From NCBI GenBank assembly GCA_002336485.1, contig DDCZ01000033.1, positions 1 through 40,850 on the forward strand: a stretch of 40,850 nucleotides of DNA, given 5' to 3'. How positions within the stretch are numbered: position 1 is the first letter of the stretch; each line of letters opens with the position of its first letter. The notes under the pieces are model-generated. The model ran no database searches. It was not told the origin of the DNA and saw only the letters and a program-made list of their open reading frames with translations. The position numbers and the translations under genes were made by a program. Of this stretch, positions 32,908-40,719 are shown piece after piece. The DNA is from Flavobacteriales bacterium UBA1993 (GTDB taxonomy: Bacteria > Bacteroidota > Bacteroidia > Flavobacteriales_G > Salibacteraceae).

Positions 32908-33905
32908 GAATCCTTTTCTGAAATTACAATTTCGACCTGGGTAGGCACTACTTTGGTTTGCCTAGCGGCAGTAGGCCATTTTTCAATGGTCACAGGAAGC
33001 ACCAGGTAATCTTTCTGCAAATCGAGATAGTCTACAGAAACTGAAAATTCACTTTTTGAAATGTCGTTAAACTTTGAGATCGGAATTTGAGATATCACCT
33101 CAACATTGGTAGGAAATGTCAATAACCGAAGTGAATCCGGAACGTTGAGTTGTTCAGGGGTAATCATAAATCGCTTTTCCGTTAATCGATCTACATCGAT
33201 CTGGACTTTCACGCTATCTGGATATACCCTCGCATCGTTACCAAAACGGTCAATATCTAACATTCCCACAAACGCCTTTTTGGCATTGAGTTCACCGGTA
33301 TTGATGACTTTGGTTTTGATATACTGTAGTGTATCTAACAAAGTAAGCGGACCAAAAATTTCAACCTCACTAGGGAAAGCAGCTATTGAATCTAGCAAGA
33401 CATGCCCCGCCTCTAATGAGTATTGGACAACGGGCTTTACCTTCACCACACGCGACACTTTCAGGTCGAAAAGGAATTCGATGCTATCAGAAAGCACCCG
33501 ATTGATGCCAATGGCTCCATTTATTCGTTTCTGAAGAGATTGACTCAAGATTGCCGGATCCAAATACCCGCGTTCGTAATCCCCGAAGCTGCTCATTTTC
33601 AGGTTATCCAAATTAATGACGAGCGTATCTAGCATGAGCTTGTCGTCATATTGAAGCAAATCATATCCCGAACCATTCACGTTTACTGCGAGTTGATTCG
33701 GGATATTATTTAGAAGTACTTTATTCTGTGGAAAGTTGACGTATGAAACGGGTACAAGAACCGTAGAGCTATATTCCTGCCCTAGGTTTATCATCAACCA
33801 TGATAAAAGAGAAACCGCGACACATACAAGAAACACCATTAGTTTCCTGCGGTCGCGGATTATATCTGAAATATTAAAAAAGGACTCTCGAGCCATTAGA
33901 GTCAA
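32904..33905 (-). CDS. YbbR-domain membrane-anchored protein
   Basis: The 333-residue product (330 if the ATG at 33896 is used) has one N-terminal transmembrane helix (LMVFLVCVAVSLLSWLMINL), so the rest lies outside the membrane. The body consists of YbbR-like repeats, with recurring strands such as YVNFPQNKVLLNNIPNQLAV, FPSEVEIFGPLTLLDTLQYI and TNVEVISQIPISKF. In Firmicutes the YbbR protein CdaR regulates the diadenylate cyclase CdaA; here no cyclase gene is adjacent, so that role is not shown. It lies between yajC (nine bases) and coaE (four-base overlap). Confidence 0.88.
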   Translation of the reverse strand: MTLMARESFFNISDIIRDRRKLMVFLVCVAVSLLSWLMINLGQEYSSTVLVPVSYVNFPQNKVLLNNIPNQLAVNVNGSGYDLLQYDDKLMLDTLVINLDNLKMSSFGDYERGYLDPAILSQSLQKRINGAIGINRVLSDSIEFLFDLKVSRVVKVKPVVQYSLEAGHVLLDSIAAFPSEVEIFGPLTLLDTLQYIKTKVINTGELNAKKAFVGMLDIDRFGNDARVYPDSVKVQIDVDRLTEKRFMITPEQLNVPDSLRLLTFPTNVEVISQIPISKFNDISKSEFSVSVDYLDLQKDYLVLPVTIEKWPTAARQTKVVPTQVEIVISEKDS

Positions 33906-33914
33906 AAGTAAGTT

Positions 33915-34244
33915 TTAGGCCTTCTGTTGCAACTCACTCTCTCCTGTGCCTTGGCTCAATTCTGGAGATACAGCTGATTTTTGAACTCGAACCTCAACGC
34001 CATTGGCGATTGTAATGACCAGGTATTGGTCCTTCACTTCAGCAACTTTGCCATGAATTCCTCCGATGGTAATCACTTTATCACCCTTCGAAATTGATTC
34101 TCTAAACTTCTTTGACTCCTTCGCCTTCTTTTGCTGAGGACGAATCATGAAGAAATAGAACACAATTACGATCAAAACGATGGGCAAGAATTGCATCAAT
34201 CCTTCTCCGTCTCCAAACTGCAGTAATATTGATAAGTTCTGCAT
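33915..34244 (-). CDS. yajC: Preprotein translocase subunit YajC
   Basis: This 109-residue protein has a single N-terminal transmembrane helix (FLPIVLIVIVFYFFMIRP) followed by Q-Q-K-K-A-K-E and the small YajC domain (GDKVITIGGIHGKVAEVKDQYLVITIANGVEVRVQKSAV). YajC associates with SecDF at the inner membrane and assists protein export. Its start codon shares one base with the stop of the DUF1573 gene (TAATG), so translation is coupled. Confidence 0.95.
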   Translation of the reverse strand: MQNLSILLQFGDGEGLMQFLPIVLIVIVFYFFMIRPQQKKAKESKKFRESISKGDKVITIGGIHGKVAEVKDQYLVITIANGVEVRVQKSAVSPELSQGTGESELQQKA

Positions 34245-34741
34245 TATTCGGCTGTTTCTTCAGTAGCTTCTTCGGCAGCCTCAGGTACAATAACGTTTCC
34301 TCTAATGACAACAACTGAAGTAGCCGGTTCTGTATTTGCAATAACCGATACTTTCTTGTTTTGTCTTCCGCTTTTTCCATCGCTATTGAAGATCACATAC
34401 ATCTCTGCCTCAGCACCTGGAGCGATTGGCTCTTTTGGCCATTTTGGAATGGTACACCCACAGCTTCCTTTGGCTGAAACAATCACTAGATCATTTTCGC
34501 CTGTGTTTTTAAACATAAACGTGTGCTCTACCTTTTCGCCTTGTGTGATTTCACCAAAATCGAATGCTTCTTCTGCAAACTCGATGTTCGTTAATGCTTC
34601 TACATTATCCGCTGTTATAGCCGATGCAGTTGCTTCAGACGAGTTTTCACTGCTACCACCCTCATCTGTAGCTGCTTGTTCGCTGCAGCTTATCAAACCA
34701 AATACAGCTATTACCGCTGCGCTGAATAAAAATTTGTTCAT
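34244..34741 (-). CDS. DUF1573 lipoprotein
   Basis: The 165-residue product starts with a lipoprotein signal (MNKFLFSAAVIAVFGLISC, lipobox L-I-S-C). After a Ser/Glu/Thr-rich linker comes the Ig-like DUF1573 domain (FDFGEITQGEKVEHTFMFKNTGENDLVI), with the conserved G-S-C-G-C-T-I-P-K-W, and the chain ends in a Glu/Ala/Thr-rich tail. The family is common in Bacteroidota; its function is unknown. A promoter is likely just upstream. Confidence 0.93.
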   Translation of the reverse strand: MNKFLFSAAVIAVFGLISCSEQAATDEGGSSENSSEATASAITADNVEALTNIEFAEEAFDFGEITQGEKVEHTFMFKNTGENDLVIVSAKGSCGCTIPKWPKEPIAPGAEAEMYVIFNSDGKSGRQNKKVSVIANTEPATSVVVIRGNVIVPEAAEEATEETAE

Positions 34742-34759
34742 TTTTCTCTAATTAGGCCG

Positions 34760-34791
34760 CAAAAATAGAATCCCTACGACTGAAAAGTCAA
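34760..34791 (-). promoter_or_regulatory. Probable promoter of DUF1573-yajC-YbbR-coaE
   Basis: Minus-strand TATTTTTG (34760-34767) fits TAnnTTTG, with a TTG at 34789-34791, 21 bases upstream. The start codon at 34741 is 18 bases from the -7 box. Confidence 0.5.
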
Positions 34792-34802
34792 GATTGATTT
34801 GA

Positions 34803-34824
34803 TTTAGTTAACAATCGAACTAAA
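34803..34824. repeat. Short inverted repeat between nusB and the DUF1573 gene
   Basis: TTTAGTT at 34803-34809 and AACTAAA at 34818-34824 form a seven-base stem around an eight-base loop. On the minus strand no T-run follows, so it is not a classical terminator for nusB. Confidence 0.4.
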
Positions 34825-34835
34825 AAACGATGTTT

Positions 34836-35813
34836 TTATTCGACCAGACCGCGACCTTCTTTGGAAATTCGGTCAATTTTCTTCAGATCCACTACCAATT
34901 TGTCGAGAATGCCATTGATAAACAGCTTGCTTTTTGGTGTGCTATAGATTTTCGCCAACTCAATATACTCGTTGAGCGAAACCTTTACAGGAATGGAGTC
35001 GAAATGCTCCAATTCGCACAGAGCCATTTTCATAAGGAGCATATCAAGAGGTGCAATCCTTTCTGTTTCCCAGTTCACAGCTTTTTCTGCGATAAGCGCT
35101 CCATAGTCATCTCCAAAATCGACTGTTTTGCGCAGTAATTCTTTCACGAATTTCTGATCCTCAAGCTTGTTCTTATATAAGTCGGCGATGATGCTCGACT
35201 CCGGGATCATTGAGGCGTCAAGAGACTGGATCGTTTTGATCAGCGCTACTGCAGCATATGGAAGATCGTCTCTCCAATATATGTTCATCTCCTCGAGTTT
35301 GGTGAGCACAAACTCACTCACACCCAAGTTTTCCTTAAACAAGGTGACAATAATGTCAATATCTACTTCTAGGTTATCGTCTTCACGCGCTAGGTATAAG
35401 TTGAACGCATCTTCAGTTTTAAACTGTTTAAATGCTTTTCGCAACTCATCGTGTTCCTCATTCCAAGAGACCTTCGCACGTTCCATGATTATTTGAAGTG
35501 ACTTGTTCTCCTTCAAGATTTTGAAAACGCGGTTATTTACGAATCGCATGTTCGGATTCAAGTCATCGTGAGTAGGAAGCTTTTTGTTTTTGTTGGCTTC
35601 TAAGATTTCTCTAGCTGCCACCTCAACATGCATTATCAACGCAAGCAAATGCAAATACAGCTGATTCAATTGAGTGACACTCTCGAACAATTCACGCTCT
35701 GATTTCTGAAGATCAGCGCCCTCAGTTCGGTAGAATGCATAGAGTGCTTGGAAAATTTTGACCCGAAGGAACCTTCGGTTCACGAGCGAGACTTGCTGTT
35801 TGTTTCCTTTCAC
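34836..35813 (-). CDS. nusB: Transcription antitermination factor NusB (long Bacteroidota form)
   Basis: The 325-residue protein opens with the NusB-like R-R-F-L-R-V-K-I-F-Q-A-L-Y-A-F, has a long helical middle part, and ends with a C-terminal NusB domain (about 185-315) containing YAAVALIKTIQSLDAS and MALCELEHFDSIPVKVSLNEYIELAKIYSTPKSKLFINGILDKL. NusB with NusE (S10) supports antitermination of rRNA transcription. E. coli NusB is only 139 residues; the long form is normal in Bacteroidota. It overlaps the upstream dehydrogenase gene by four bases. Confidence 0.92.
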   Translation of the reverse strand: MKGNKQQVSLVNRRFLRVKIFQALYAFYRTEGADLQKSERELFESVTQLNQLYLHLLALIMHVEVAAREILEANKNKKLPTHDDLNPNMRFVNNRVFKILKENKSLQIIMERAKVSWNEEHDELRKAFKQFKTEDAFNLYLAREDDNLEVDIDIIVTLFKENLGVSEFVLTKLEEMNIYWRDDLPYAAVALIKTIQSLDASMIPESSIIADLYKNKLEDQKFVKELLRKTVDFGDDYGALIAEKAVNWETERIAPLDMLLMKMALCELEHFDSIPVKVSLNEYIELAKIYSTPKSKLFINGILDKLVVDLKKIDRISKEGRGLVE

Positions 35814-36898
35814 AGACTTCGATGAATTTCGGCCATTTTGTTGATTCGATCTTCGGCCATTTGAGTCGCGATCAATTGCGAAGGCATCGATTTCTCAGAG
35901 CTCGTATTCAGTACGGTCATTGTTGTATCATATATTCCTTGAGACTGCTGCATTGCTCGGTCTCTGTTATACCCTTCAAGTTCACTATAACAATTGATCA
36001 ATCCGCCAGCATTAATCAGAAAATCTGGAGCGTATACGATACCTCGATCCATGAGCATTTTTCCGTGTACATCTTCCTTCGCCAATTGATTATTTGCAGC
36101 ACCTGCTACAATTTGACACTTCAACTTTGGAATGGTGTTATCGTTTAAGGTAGCTCCTAAGGCACATGGAGCATAAATGTCCATATCGATATCTTCAATG
36201 TTATTTGGATCTACCACTTGCACCGTTGGATGATTGTCAGTGACGGCCTTCAGCTTATCTTCAAAGATGTCTGCGATCATGACCTTTGCGCCCTCTTCGC
36301 GCAAATAATCTACAAGATATCCTCCAACATTTCCAGCTCCTTGAACCAGCACTTTTTTGTTACTCAAATCATCCGAACCGTAGGCTTTTTTTGCTGAGGC
36401 TTTCATCCCCATATAGACTCCATATGCGGTAACAGGCGAAGGATCACCACCACCACCTAGTGTTTCCGGAATACCGACCACATGATCGGTTTCCATATGA
36501 ATGTACTCCATGTCTTTGGTTGTCATTCCAACATCTTCAGCTGTAATGTATTTACCATCTAGACTGTCCACGAACGCACCAAACCTGCGCATTAATGCTT
36601 CAGACTTCAGCGTGCGCGCATCTCCAATTATTACGGCCTTTCCACCTCCAAGATTCAATCCCGAGATAGCGGCTTTATATGTCATACCACGGCTCAACCG
36701 CAGCACATCGGTCAAGGCAGCAGACTCATCTGCATAAGACCACATGCGCGTTCCACCCAGTGCCGGACCGAGAACGGTGTTATGAACGCCAATAATTGCT
36801 TTGAGACCAGTATATGGATCCTGGCAAAATACTATCTGCTCATGGCCCATTCTCTCCATCTGGCTTAGAGGTAATGCTGTTTGAGATTCCACTTTCAT
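35810..36898 (-). CDS. Leucine dehydrogenase (Glu/Leu/Phe/Val dehydrogenase family)
   Basis: This 362-residue NAD-dependent enzyme reversibly deaminates branched-chain amino acids to 2-oxo acids. Substrate-pocket motifs GVHNTVLGPALGGTRMW and RGMTYKAAISGLNLGGGKAV carry the two conserved lysines, and the NAD-binding loop is V-Q-G-A-G-N-V-G-G-Y. PETLGGGGDPSPVTAYGVY is typical of the leucine dehydrogenase branch. The gene leads the cluster with nusB downstream (four-base overlap) and has an exact promoter match at 36971-37000. Confidence 0.93.
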   Translation of the reverse strand: MKVESQTALPLSQMERMGHEQIVFCQDPYTGLKAIIGVHNTVLGPALGGTRMWSYADESAALTDVLRLSRGMTYKAAISGLNLGGGKAVIIGDARTLKSEALMRRFGAFVDSLDGKYITAEDVGMTTKDMEYIHMETDHVVGIPETLGGGGDPSPVTAYGVYMGMKASAKKAYGSDDLSNKKVLVQGAGNVGGYLVDYLREEGAKVMIADIFEDKLKAVTDNHPTVQVVDPNNIEDIDMDIYAPCALGATLNDNTIPKLKCQIVAGAANNQLAKEDVHGKMLMDRGIVYAPDFLINAGGLINCYSELEGYNRDRAMQQSQGIYDTTMTVLNTSSEKSMPSQLIATQMAEDRINKMAEIHRSL

Positions 36899-36943
36899 CT
36901 AATTTTAAAAGACCAAACTTTATCTGTTGAACCGCGATCATGC

Positions 36944-36951
36944 TACATTTG
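36944..36951 (+). promoter_or_regulatory. Possible -7 box for the ABC exporter gene
   Basis: TACATTTG is an exact TAnnTTTG match about 72 bases before the ATG at 37024. The -33 region is weak: the nearest TTG is only 14 bases upstream. The box forms an inverted repeat with the -7 box of the divergent leucine dehydrogenase promoter. Confidence 0.45.
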
Positions 36952-36970
36952 ACACATAGAATTCGCGCGG

Positions 36971-37000
36971 CAAATGTATTGGAAATAGGACAGGTTGCAA
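36971..37000 (-). promoter_or_regulatory. Strong promoter of the leucine dehydrogenase-nusB cluster
   Basis: On the minus strand TTG (36998-37000), 19 bases, then TACATTTG (36971-36978): an exact fit to TTG-N19-TAnnTTTG. Predicted transcription would begin near 36966, leaving a leader of about 68 bases. Confidence 0.78.
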
Positions 37001-37023
37001 GCGATTAGATTAGAGCACACAGC

Positions 37024-38817
37024 ATGAAGGAGTTATCCTATTTGAATCGTCATTTCCTCCATTATAAATGGCACCTTTTCGGTGGAATTCTGTTTGTGGC
37101 GATATCAAACTTATTTGCCATCTTCCCTGCTCAAATTATTCGGTATGCCATAGATTTCGTTCAGGATTCTTTATTGGTTTTCCCACTATTTGACACCCCC
37201 GACTTTATTGGTTTTTACCAATCCATGCTAACCAAGGCAATCTTGCTGTTCTCTTCGTTGGTGTTGATCTTGGCTCTATTCAAAGGCTTCTTTATGTACT
37301 TGATGCGCCAAACGATCATCGTTATGAGCCGTCATATCGAATACGACTTGAAGAACGATATTTTTCAAAAGTATGAAGGCCTTCACATGGCATTCTACAA
37401 GCAAAACAACACGGGAGATTTGATGAATCGCATAAGCGAAGACGTCAGTCGGGTTCGAATGTATTTAGGGCCGGCCATCATGTACACCATCAACCTTATT
37501 GTCCTTTTCGTAATGGTCGTTTTCACTATGTGGAGTGTTAACCCAACCTTGACGGCATATGTATTGACACCGCTCCCTGTACTTTCCATCCTAATATACT
37601 GGGTAAGCAAAATGATCAACCAAAAAAGCGAGCGTGTTCAAGCTAAACTCAGCGACCTAAGCACTTTTGCACAGGAAGCCTTTAGTGGAATACGTGTAAT
37701 TAAAGCTTACGATCGATCTGCAGAGCGTTCATCGCAGTTTAGTGCGCATTGCAACGACTATAAGACTACCTCACTTGACCTTGTTAAGGTCAACGCCCTC
37801 TTCATGCCGGCCATGATTCTTCTTATTGGCCTTTCCACCATTTTGACCATCTATATCGGCGGATTACTTACCATGGACGGCAGTGTTTCGCCGGGCAATA
37901 TTGCCGAATTTGTCATCTATGTCAATATGCTCACTTGGCCTGTGGCCTCCTTGGGATGGGTTACGTCATTAGTGCAACGTGCAGCGGCGAGTCAAAAAAG
38001 AATTAATGAGTTTCTAGAGATTGATCCCGACATCCAAAACCCAAGCGACGAGGCTTTTGAAACTCAAGGACACATAGTATTTGACGACGTTTCGTTTACC
38101 TATCTCGACAGCGGAGTCAAAGCTCTGGATCATGTTTCGTTTGAAGTACAAAAAGGAAAAAGTCTTGCGATAATCGGAACTACAGGTTCTGGCAAATCGA
38201 CCATCGCGAATTTACTTTGTCGACTTTACGATGTGCATGGCGGGGAGATTCAAATTGATGGGCAATCTCTGCCCACACTTAACCTGAATGATTACAGAGA
38301 CAGCATTGGCTATGTTCCTCAAGAGGTTTACTTGTTCTCAGACACGATCAGCAACAACATTTCATTTAGTAAGTCTATTTCGGACAACGATGAAGATGCA
38401 GTGAAATTCGCTGCCAAGGCGGCGCAAGTCTACAGCAACATCGTTGAATTTCCCGAAGGATTTGAAACGAGAGTTGGCGAACGCGGTATCACATTAAGTG
38501 GTGGACAAAAACAGCGAATTTCCATTGCAAGAGCAATAATAAAAAGCCCGAAGATTTTGATTTTCGACGACTGTCTTTCTGCCGTTGATACGGAAACCGA
38601 AGAGAAGATCCTCCAGAATTTAAAATCCATCATGGAGGATCGAACGACCATCATCATCAGCCATCGCGTGTCTTCCGTTAAGCATTGCGACGAAATCCTT
38701 GTACTGGATGACGGAAAGATTTTGGAACGAGGAACACACGACCAACTCACAAAGTCGAAAGGAAGCTATTATGAGATCCATGAGCAGCAGCAACTTGAAT
38801 CTCTGAAAGCAGTTTAA
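37024..38817 (+). CDS. MsbA-like ABC exporter, permease fused to ATPase
   Basis: This 597-residue half-transporter has six N-terminal membrane helices (about residues 15-325) and a nucleotide-binding domain. Walker A G-T-T-G-S-G-K-S-T lies at about 384-392, the signature L-S-G-G-Q-K-Q-R near 490, and Walker B I-L-I-F-D-D-C-L-S-A-V-D near 511-522. The residue after the Walker B Asp, normally the catalytic Glu, is Asp. That is seen in the degenerate site of heterodimeric exporters, although no partner gene is adjacent. It probably exports lipids, drugs or peptides through the inner membrane; the substrate is unknown. Confidence 0.92.
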   Translation: MKELSYLNRHFLHYKWHLFGGILFVAISNLFAIFPAQIIRYAIDFVQDSLLVFPLFDTPDFIGFYQSMLTKAILLFSSLVLILALFKGFFMYLMRQTIIVMSRHIEYDLKNDIFQKYEGLHMAFYKQNNTGDLMNRISEDVSRVRMYLGPAIMYTINLIVLFVMVVFTMWSVNPTLTAYVLTPLPVLSILIYWVSKMINQKSERVQAKLSDLSTFAQEAFSGIRVIKAYDRSAERSSQFSAHCNDYKTTSLDLVKVNALFMPAMILLIGLSTILTIYIGGLLTMDGSVSPGNIAEFVIYVNMLTWPVASLGWVTSLVQRAAASQKRINEFLEIDPDIQNPSDEAFETQGHIVFDDVSFTYLDSGVKALDHVSFEVQKGKSLAIIGTTGSGKSTIANLLCRLYDVHGGEIQIDGQSLPTLNLNDYRDSIGYVPQEVYLFSDTISNNISFSKSISDNDEDAVKFAAKAAQVYSNIVEFPEGFETRVGERGITLSGGQKQRISIARAIIKSPKILIFDDCLSAVDTETEEKILQNLKSIMEDRTTIIISHRVSSVKHCDEILVLDDGKILERGTHDQLTKSKGSYYEIHEQQQLESLKAV

Positions 38818-38833
38818 CCCTGAGGTTCACGGT

Positions 38834-38863
38834 TTTGCTAATTCAAAAATTGACGTAGGTTTG
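38834..38863 (+). promoter_or_regulatory. Promoter of the PUR-family gene
   Basis: TTTG at 38834-38837 and TAGGTTTG at 38856-38863 are 18 bases apart, a near-ideal Bacteroidota promoter. The ATG at 38901 is 37 bases downstream. Confidence 0.7.
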
Positions 38864-38900
38864 TTTGGAACCGATTAGCAGGTGGATTAAACGCAGAGGT

Positions 38901-39278
38901 ATGGAAGAATCTGATGGAAAGACTGAAGGGGCAGAACACAACTCAAACAGAGGACGTGATGAAATTTATGCCAACGCAGTGCGAGCAGGAAAACGCACCT
39001 ATTTCTTCGATGTACGTGCTACCAGAAACAAGGACTATTACTTAACAATAACGGAGAGCAAAAAGCGCTTTCACGAGGATGGATCCTCTTCATACGAGAA
39101 GCACAAGATTTTTCTCTACAAGGAAGACTTTAAGAAATTTTCAGACGCTATGGGCGATGCCTTCAAAAAGGTAATTGAACTTAAAAATGCCCAAGGCGAA
39201 GAAATGGTCTCCGATATTGACAACCAATTTACCGACATAAGCTTCGACGAGCTGGAAGATTCGAGTTCTAAGGAATAA
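38901..39278 (+). CDS. PUR-family (DUF3276) nucleic-acid-binding protein
   Basis: The ATG at 38901 gives 125 residues beginning MEESDGKTEGAEHN; a TTG at 38865 is also in frame but lies almost on the predicted transcription start. The core NAVRAGKRTYFFDVRATRNKDYYLTITESKKRF...EKHKIFLYKEDFKKFSDAM is a PUR repeat, as in Borrelia BpuR and Bacteroidota DUF3276 proteins, which bind single-stranded nucleic acids. The acidic tail is typical. It converges on rimM with no gap: the two stop codons are adjacent. Confidence 0.9.
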   Translation: MEESDGKTEGAEHNSNRGRDEIYANAVRAGKRTYFFDVRATRNKDYYLTITESKKRFHEDGSSSYEKHKIFLYKEDFKKFSDAMGDAFKKVIELKNAQGEEMVSDIDNQFTDISFDELEDSSSKE

Positions 39279-39782
39279 TCACAAGTCCAGAATTCCATCT
39301 GGTAAGTCAAGGATTAACACCTTCTTCGACTCATCTACTTCAACTATGAAGTCGGATACCAAGGGAATGTAGATCTCACCCCCGTTTCTCAAGACCTCTA
39401 AGAGCGTTTGAACACCCGAGTCATTGACATACTGAATCTCGCCTAGGACTTCACCCAGCTTGTCGTGAATTGCAAACCCAACCAAATCCAGCTGATTTTC
39501 AATGTTCAATTGTGCTGTTAACTGCATAACAGAGCGTCCGCGCAGTGGATCAACCTCAGCGGCGCTGTTTATACCCGCAAACTTCACTTTCACCAATCCC
39601 TTATTGAGTCTCGCTGTTGATTCTAGAATGAACGGAACCATTGATCCATTATGGTTAACGAATAATACATCCGACGTGTCAATCACATCACTAAAATTCG
39701 CCTCAATTTTAAGCACGATCTCTCCTTTCAAACCATGAGGTTTGACCACAACACCAATTTCCGTATGCTCGTTTTTTGACAT
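39279..39782 (-). CDS. rimM: Ribosome maturation factor RimM
   Basis: This 167-residue protein helps mature the 30S subunit head. The N-terminal domain has IGVVVKPHGLKGEIVLK and the C-terminal PRC-barrel has LVGFAIHDKLGEVLGEIQYV and GGEIYIPLVSDFIVEVDESKKVLILDLPDGILDL. It follows rpsP, as in many bacteria. Its ATG comes directly after the T-run of a terminator-like hairpin, so there is no room for a leader on read-through transcripts that end there; no alternative start is nearby. Confidence 0.95.
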   Translation of the reverse strand: MSKNEHTEIGVVVKPHGLKGEIVLKIEANFSDVIDTSDVLFVNHNGSMVPFILESTARLNKGLVKVKFAGINSAAEVDPLRGRSVMQLTAQLNIENQLDLVGFAIHDKLGEVLGEIQYVNDSGVQTLLEVLRNGGEIYIPLVSDFIVEVDESKKVLILDLPDGILDL

Positions 39783-39808
39783 AAAAAAACCCCACCAATG
39801 GTGGGGTT
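39783..39808 (-). terminator. Terminator-like hairpin abutting the rimM start codon
   Basis: On the minus strand a nine-base stem (arms 39800-39808 and 39788-39796, including two outer A-T pairs) with a three-base loop is followed by T at 39783-39789, which runs into the rimM ATG at 39780-39782. It lies 19 bases after the rpsP stop codon. Confidence 0.8.
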
Positions 39809-39827
39809 CGGGGTAGGTTATAAATTC

Positions 39828-40508
39828 TTACGCTTCCTTCGGAGCATCGTCTCCTTTGGGAGCATCTTCTGCTGGCGCTTCTGCCTTGGCTTCTTCTGCA
39901 GGTGCTTCAGGAGCGGCTTCTTCCGCTGGTGCAGCTTCCGCAACTGGAGCTGCTTCTTCAGCAGCAACTTCCGCCGGTGCAGCTTCTGCCTCCGCAGCTG
40001 GAGCTTCGGTAGCATCCTCTACTGGAGCTTCTTCAACTTCCTCTACTGGAGGCGTATTCGCCGCTGCAATAGCAGCTGCTCGTGCTTCTTTCACCTCCGT
40101 TTCAATAGCCATACGTGCTTTTTCAGCCTCGGCCTTGACCTTCGCTAATCCAGATACCTTAGAATCGATGATTCCAGTTTTGTGCTCTTTCCAAGCGCTG
40201 AACTTGGCTTCCATTTGCTCTTCCGTCAAAGCGCCTTTGGTAACACCTCTCATTAAGTGCTCCTTCATAAGAACACCTGTATAGGATAGAATGTTTTTTG
40301 TTGTGTCTGACGGCGAAGCGCCTACAGAAACCCAATGCACGCTGCGATCAAAATCTAGATCGATGGTTGCAGGATCTGTGTTAGGATTGTACGTTCCGAG
40401 CTTCTCAATAAAACGACCGTCTCTCTTGGATCGGCTGTCTGCTACTACAATGTGATAAAATGGTTTGCCTTTTTTACCGTGGCGTTGAAGTCTAATTCGT
40501 GTTGACAT
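39828..40508 (-). CDS. rpsP: 30S ribosomal protein S16 with a long Ala/Glu/Pro-rich C-terminal extension
   Basis: Residues 1-80 form the ribosomal S16 core (MSTRIRLQRHGKKGKPFYHIVVADSRSKRDGRFIEKLGTYNP). The S16 of E. coli is 82 residues; here the chain goes on to 226. Residues 80-150 are a charged helical region, and 150-226 are low-complexity, with repeats of E-E-A-A-P, A-E-A-A-P and E-A-P-A-E-E. C-terminal extensions of S16 are known in Bacteroidota, but this one is long and acidic. The promoter is at 40563-40592, leaving a leader of about 50 bases. Confidence 0.94.
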   Translation of the reverse strand: MSTRIRLQRHGKKGKPFYHIVVADSRSKRDGRFIEKLGTYNPNTDPATIDLDFDRSVHWVSVGASPSDTTKNILSYTGVLMKEHLMRGVTKGALTEEQMEAKFSAWKEHKTGIIDSKVSGLAKVKAEAEKARMAIETEVKEARAAAIAAANTPPVEEVEEAPVEDATEAPAAEAEAAPAEVAAEEAAPVAEAAPAEEAAPEAPAEEAKAEAPAEDAPKGDDAPKEA

Positions 40509-40562
40509 ATTGTGTTTTTAGTTAATCTATTCGTTGCTAAAACTGGTTGATTAAAGCGGCTG

Positions 40563-40592
40563 CAAATATCCTTTTTTATTTAAATGTGACAA
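40563..40592 (-). promoter_or_regulatory. Promoter of rpsP
   Basis: On the minus strand TTG (40590-40592), 19 bases, then GATATTTG (40563-40570), a one-base deviation from TAnnTTTG with ideal spacing. The rest of the gap from 40593 to 40719 shows no other feature. Confidence 0.65.
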
Positions 40593-40719
40593 GAAAAAAT
40601 GGACACGAATAATTCATCCGCTGCGTTCCGTGCTCAGGATTACTTATATAGCTGAATTGTAGTGCATTAACAATCGATAATATTTCGATCAAATCACCCC
40701 TTATACTATAGGTATTACG

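Noticed and set aside
34305..34751. 148-codon plus-strand frame
   Set aside because: It lies fully opposite the DUF1573 lipoprotein, which has a signal, a lipobox and a known domain.
34803..34860. Terminator for nusB
   Set aside because: The hairpins here are short and A/T-rich with no T-run after the stem on the minus strand, so only an inverted repeat is recorded.
39828..40060. Repeated triplet-rich DNA considered as a tandem repeat or CRISPR-like array
   Set aside because: The repeats are irregular, in frame, and explained by the Ala/Glu/Pro tail of S16; there are no spacers.
39798..40284. Long plus-strand frames opposite rpsP, rich in Ser/Ala or Phe/Cys
   Set aside because: They are mirror images of the low-complexity S16 tail; the minus-strand protein is a clear ribosomal protein.
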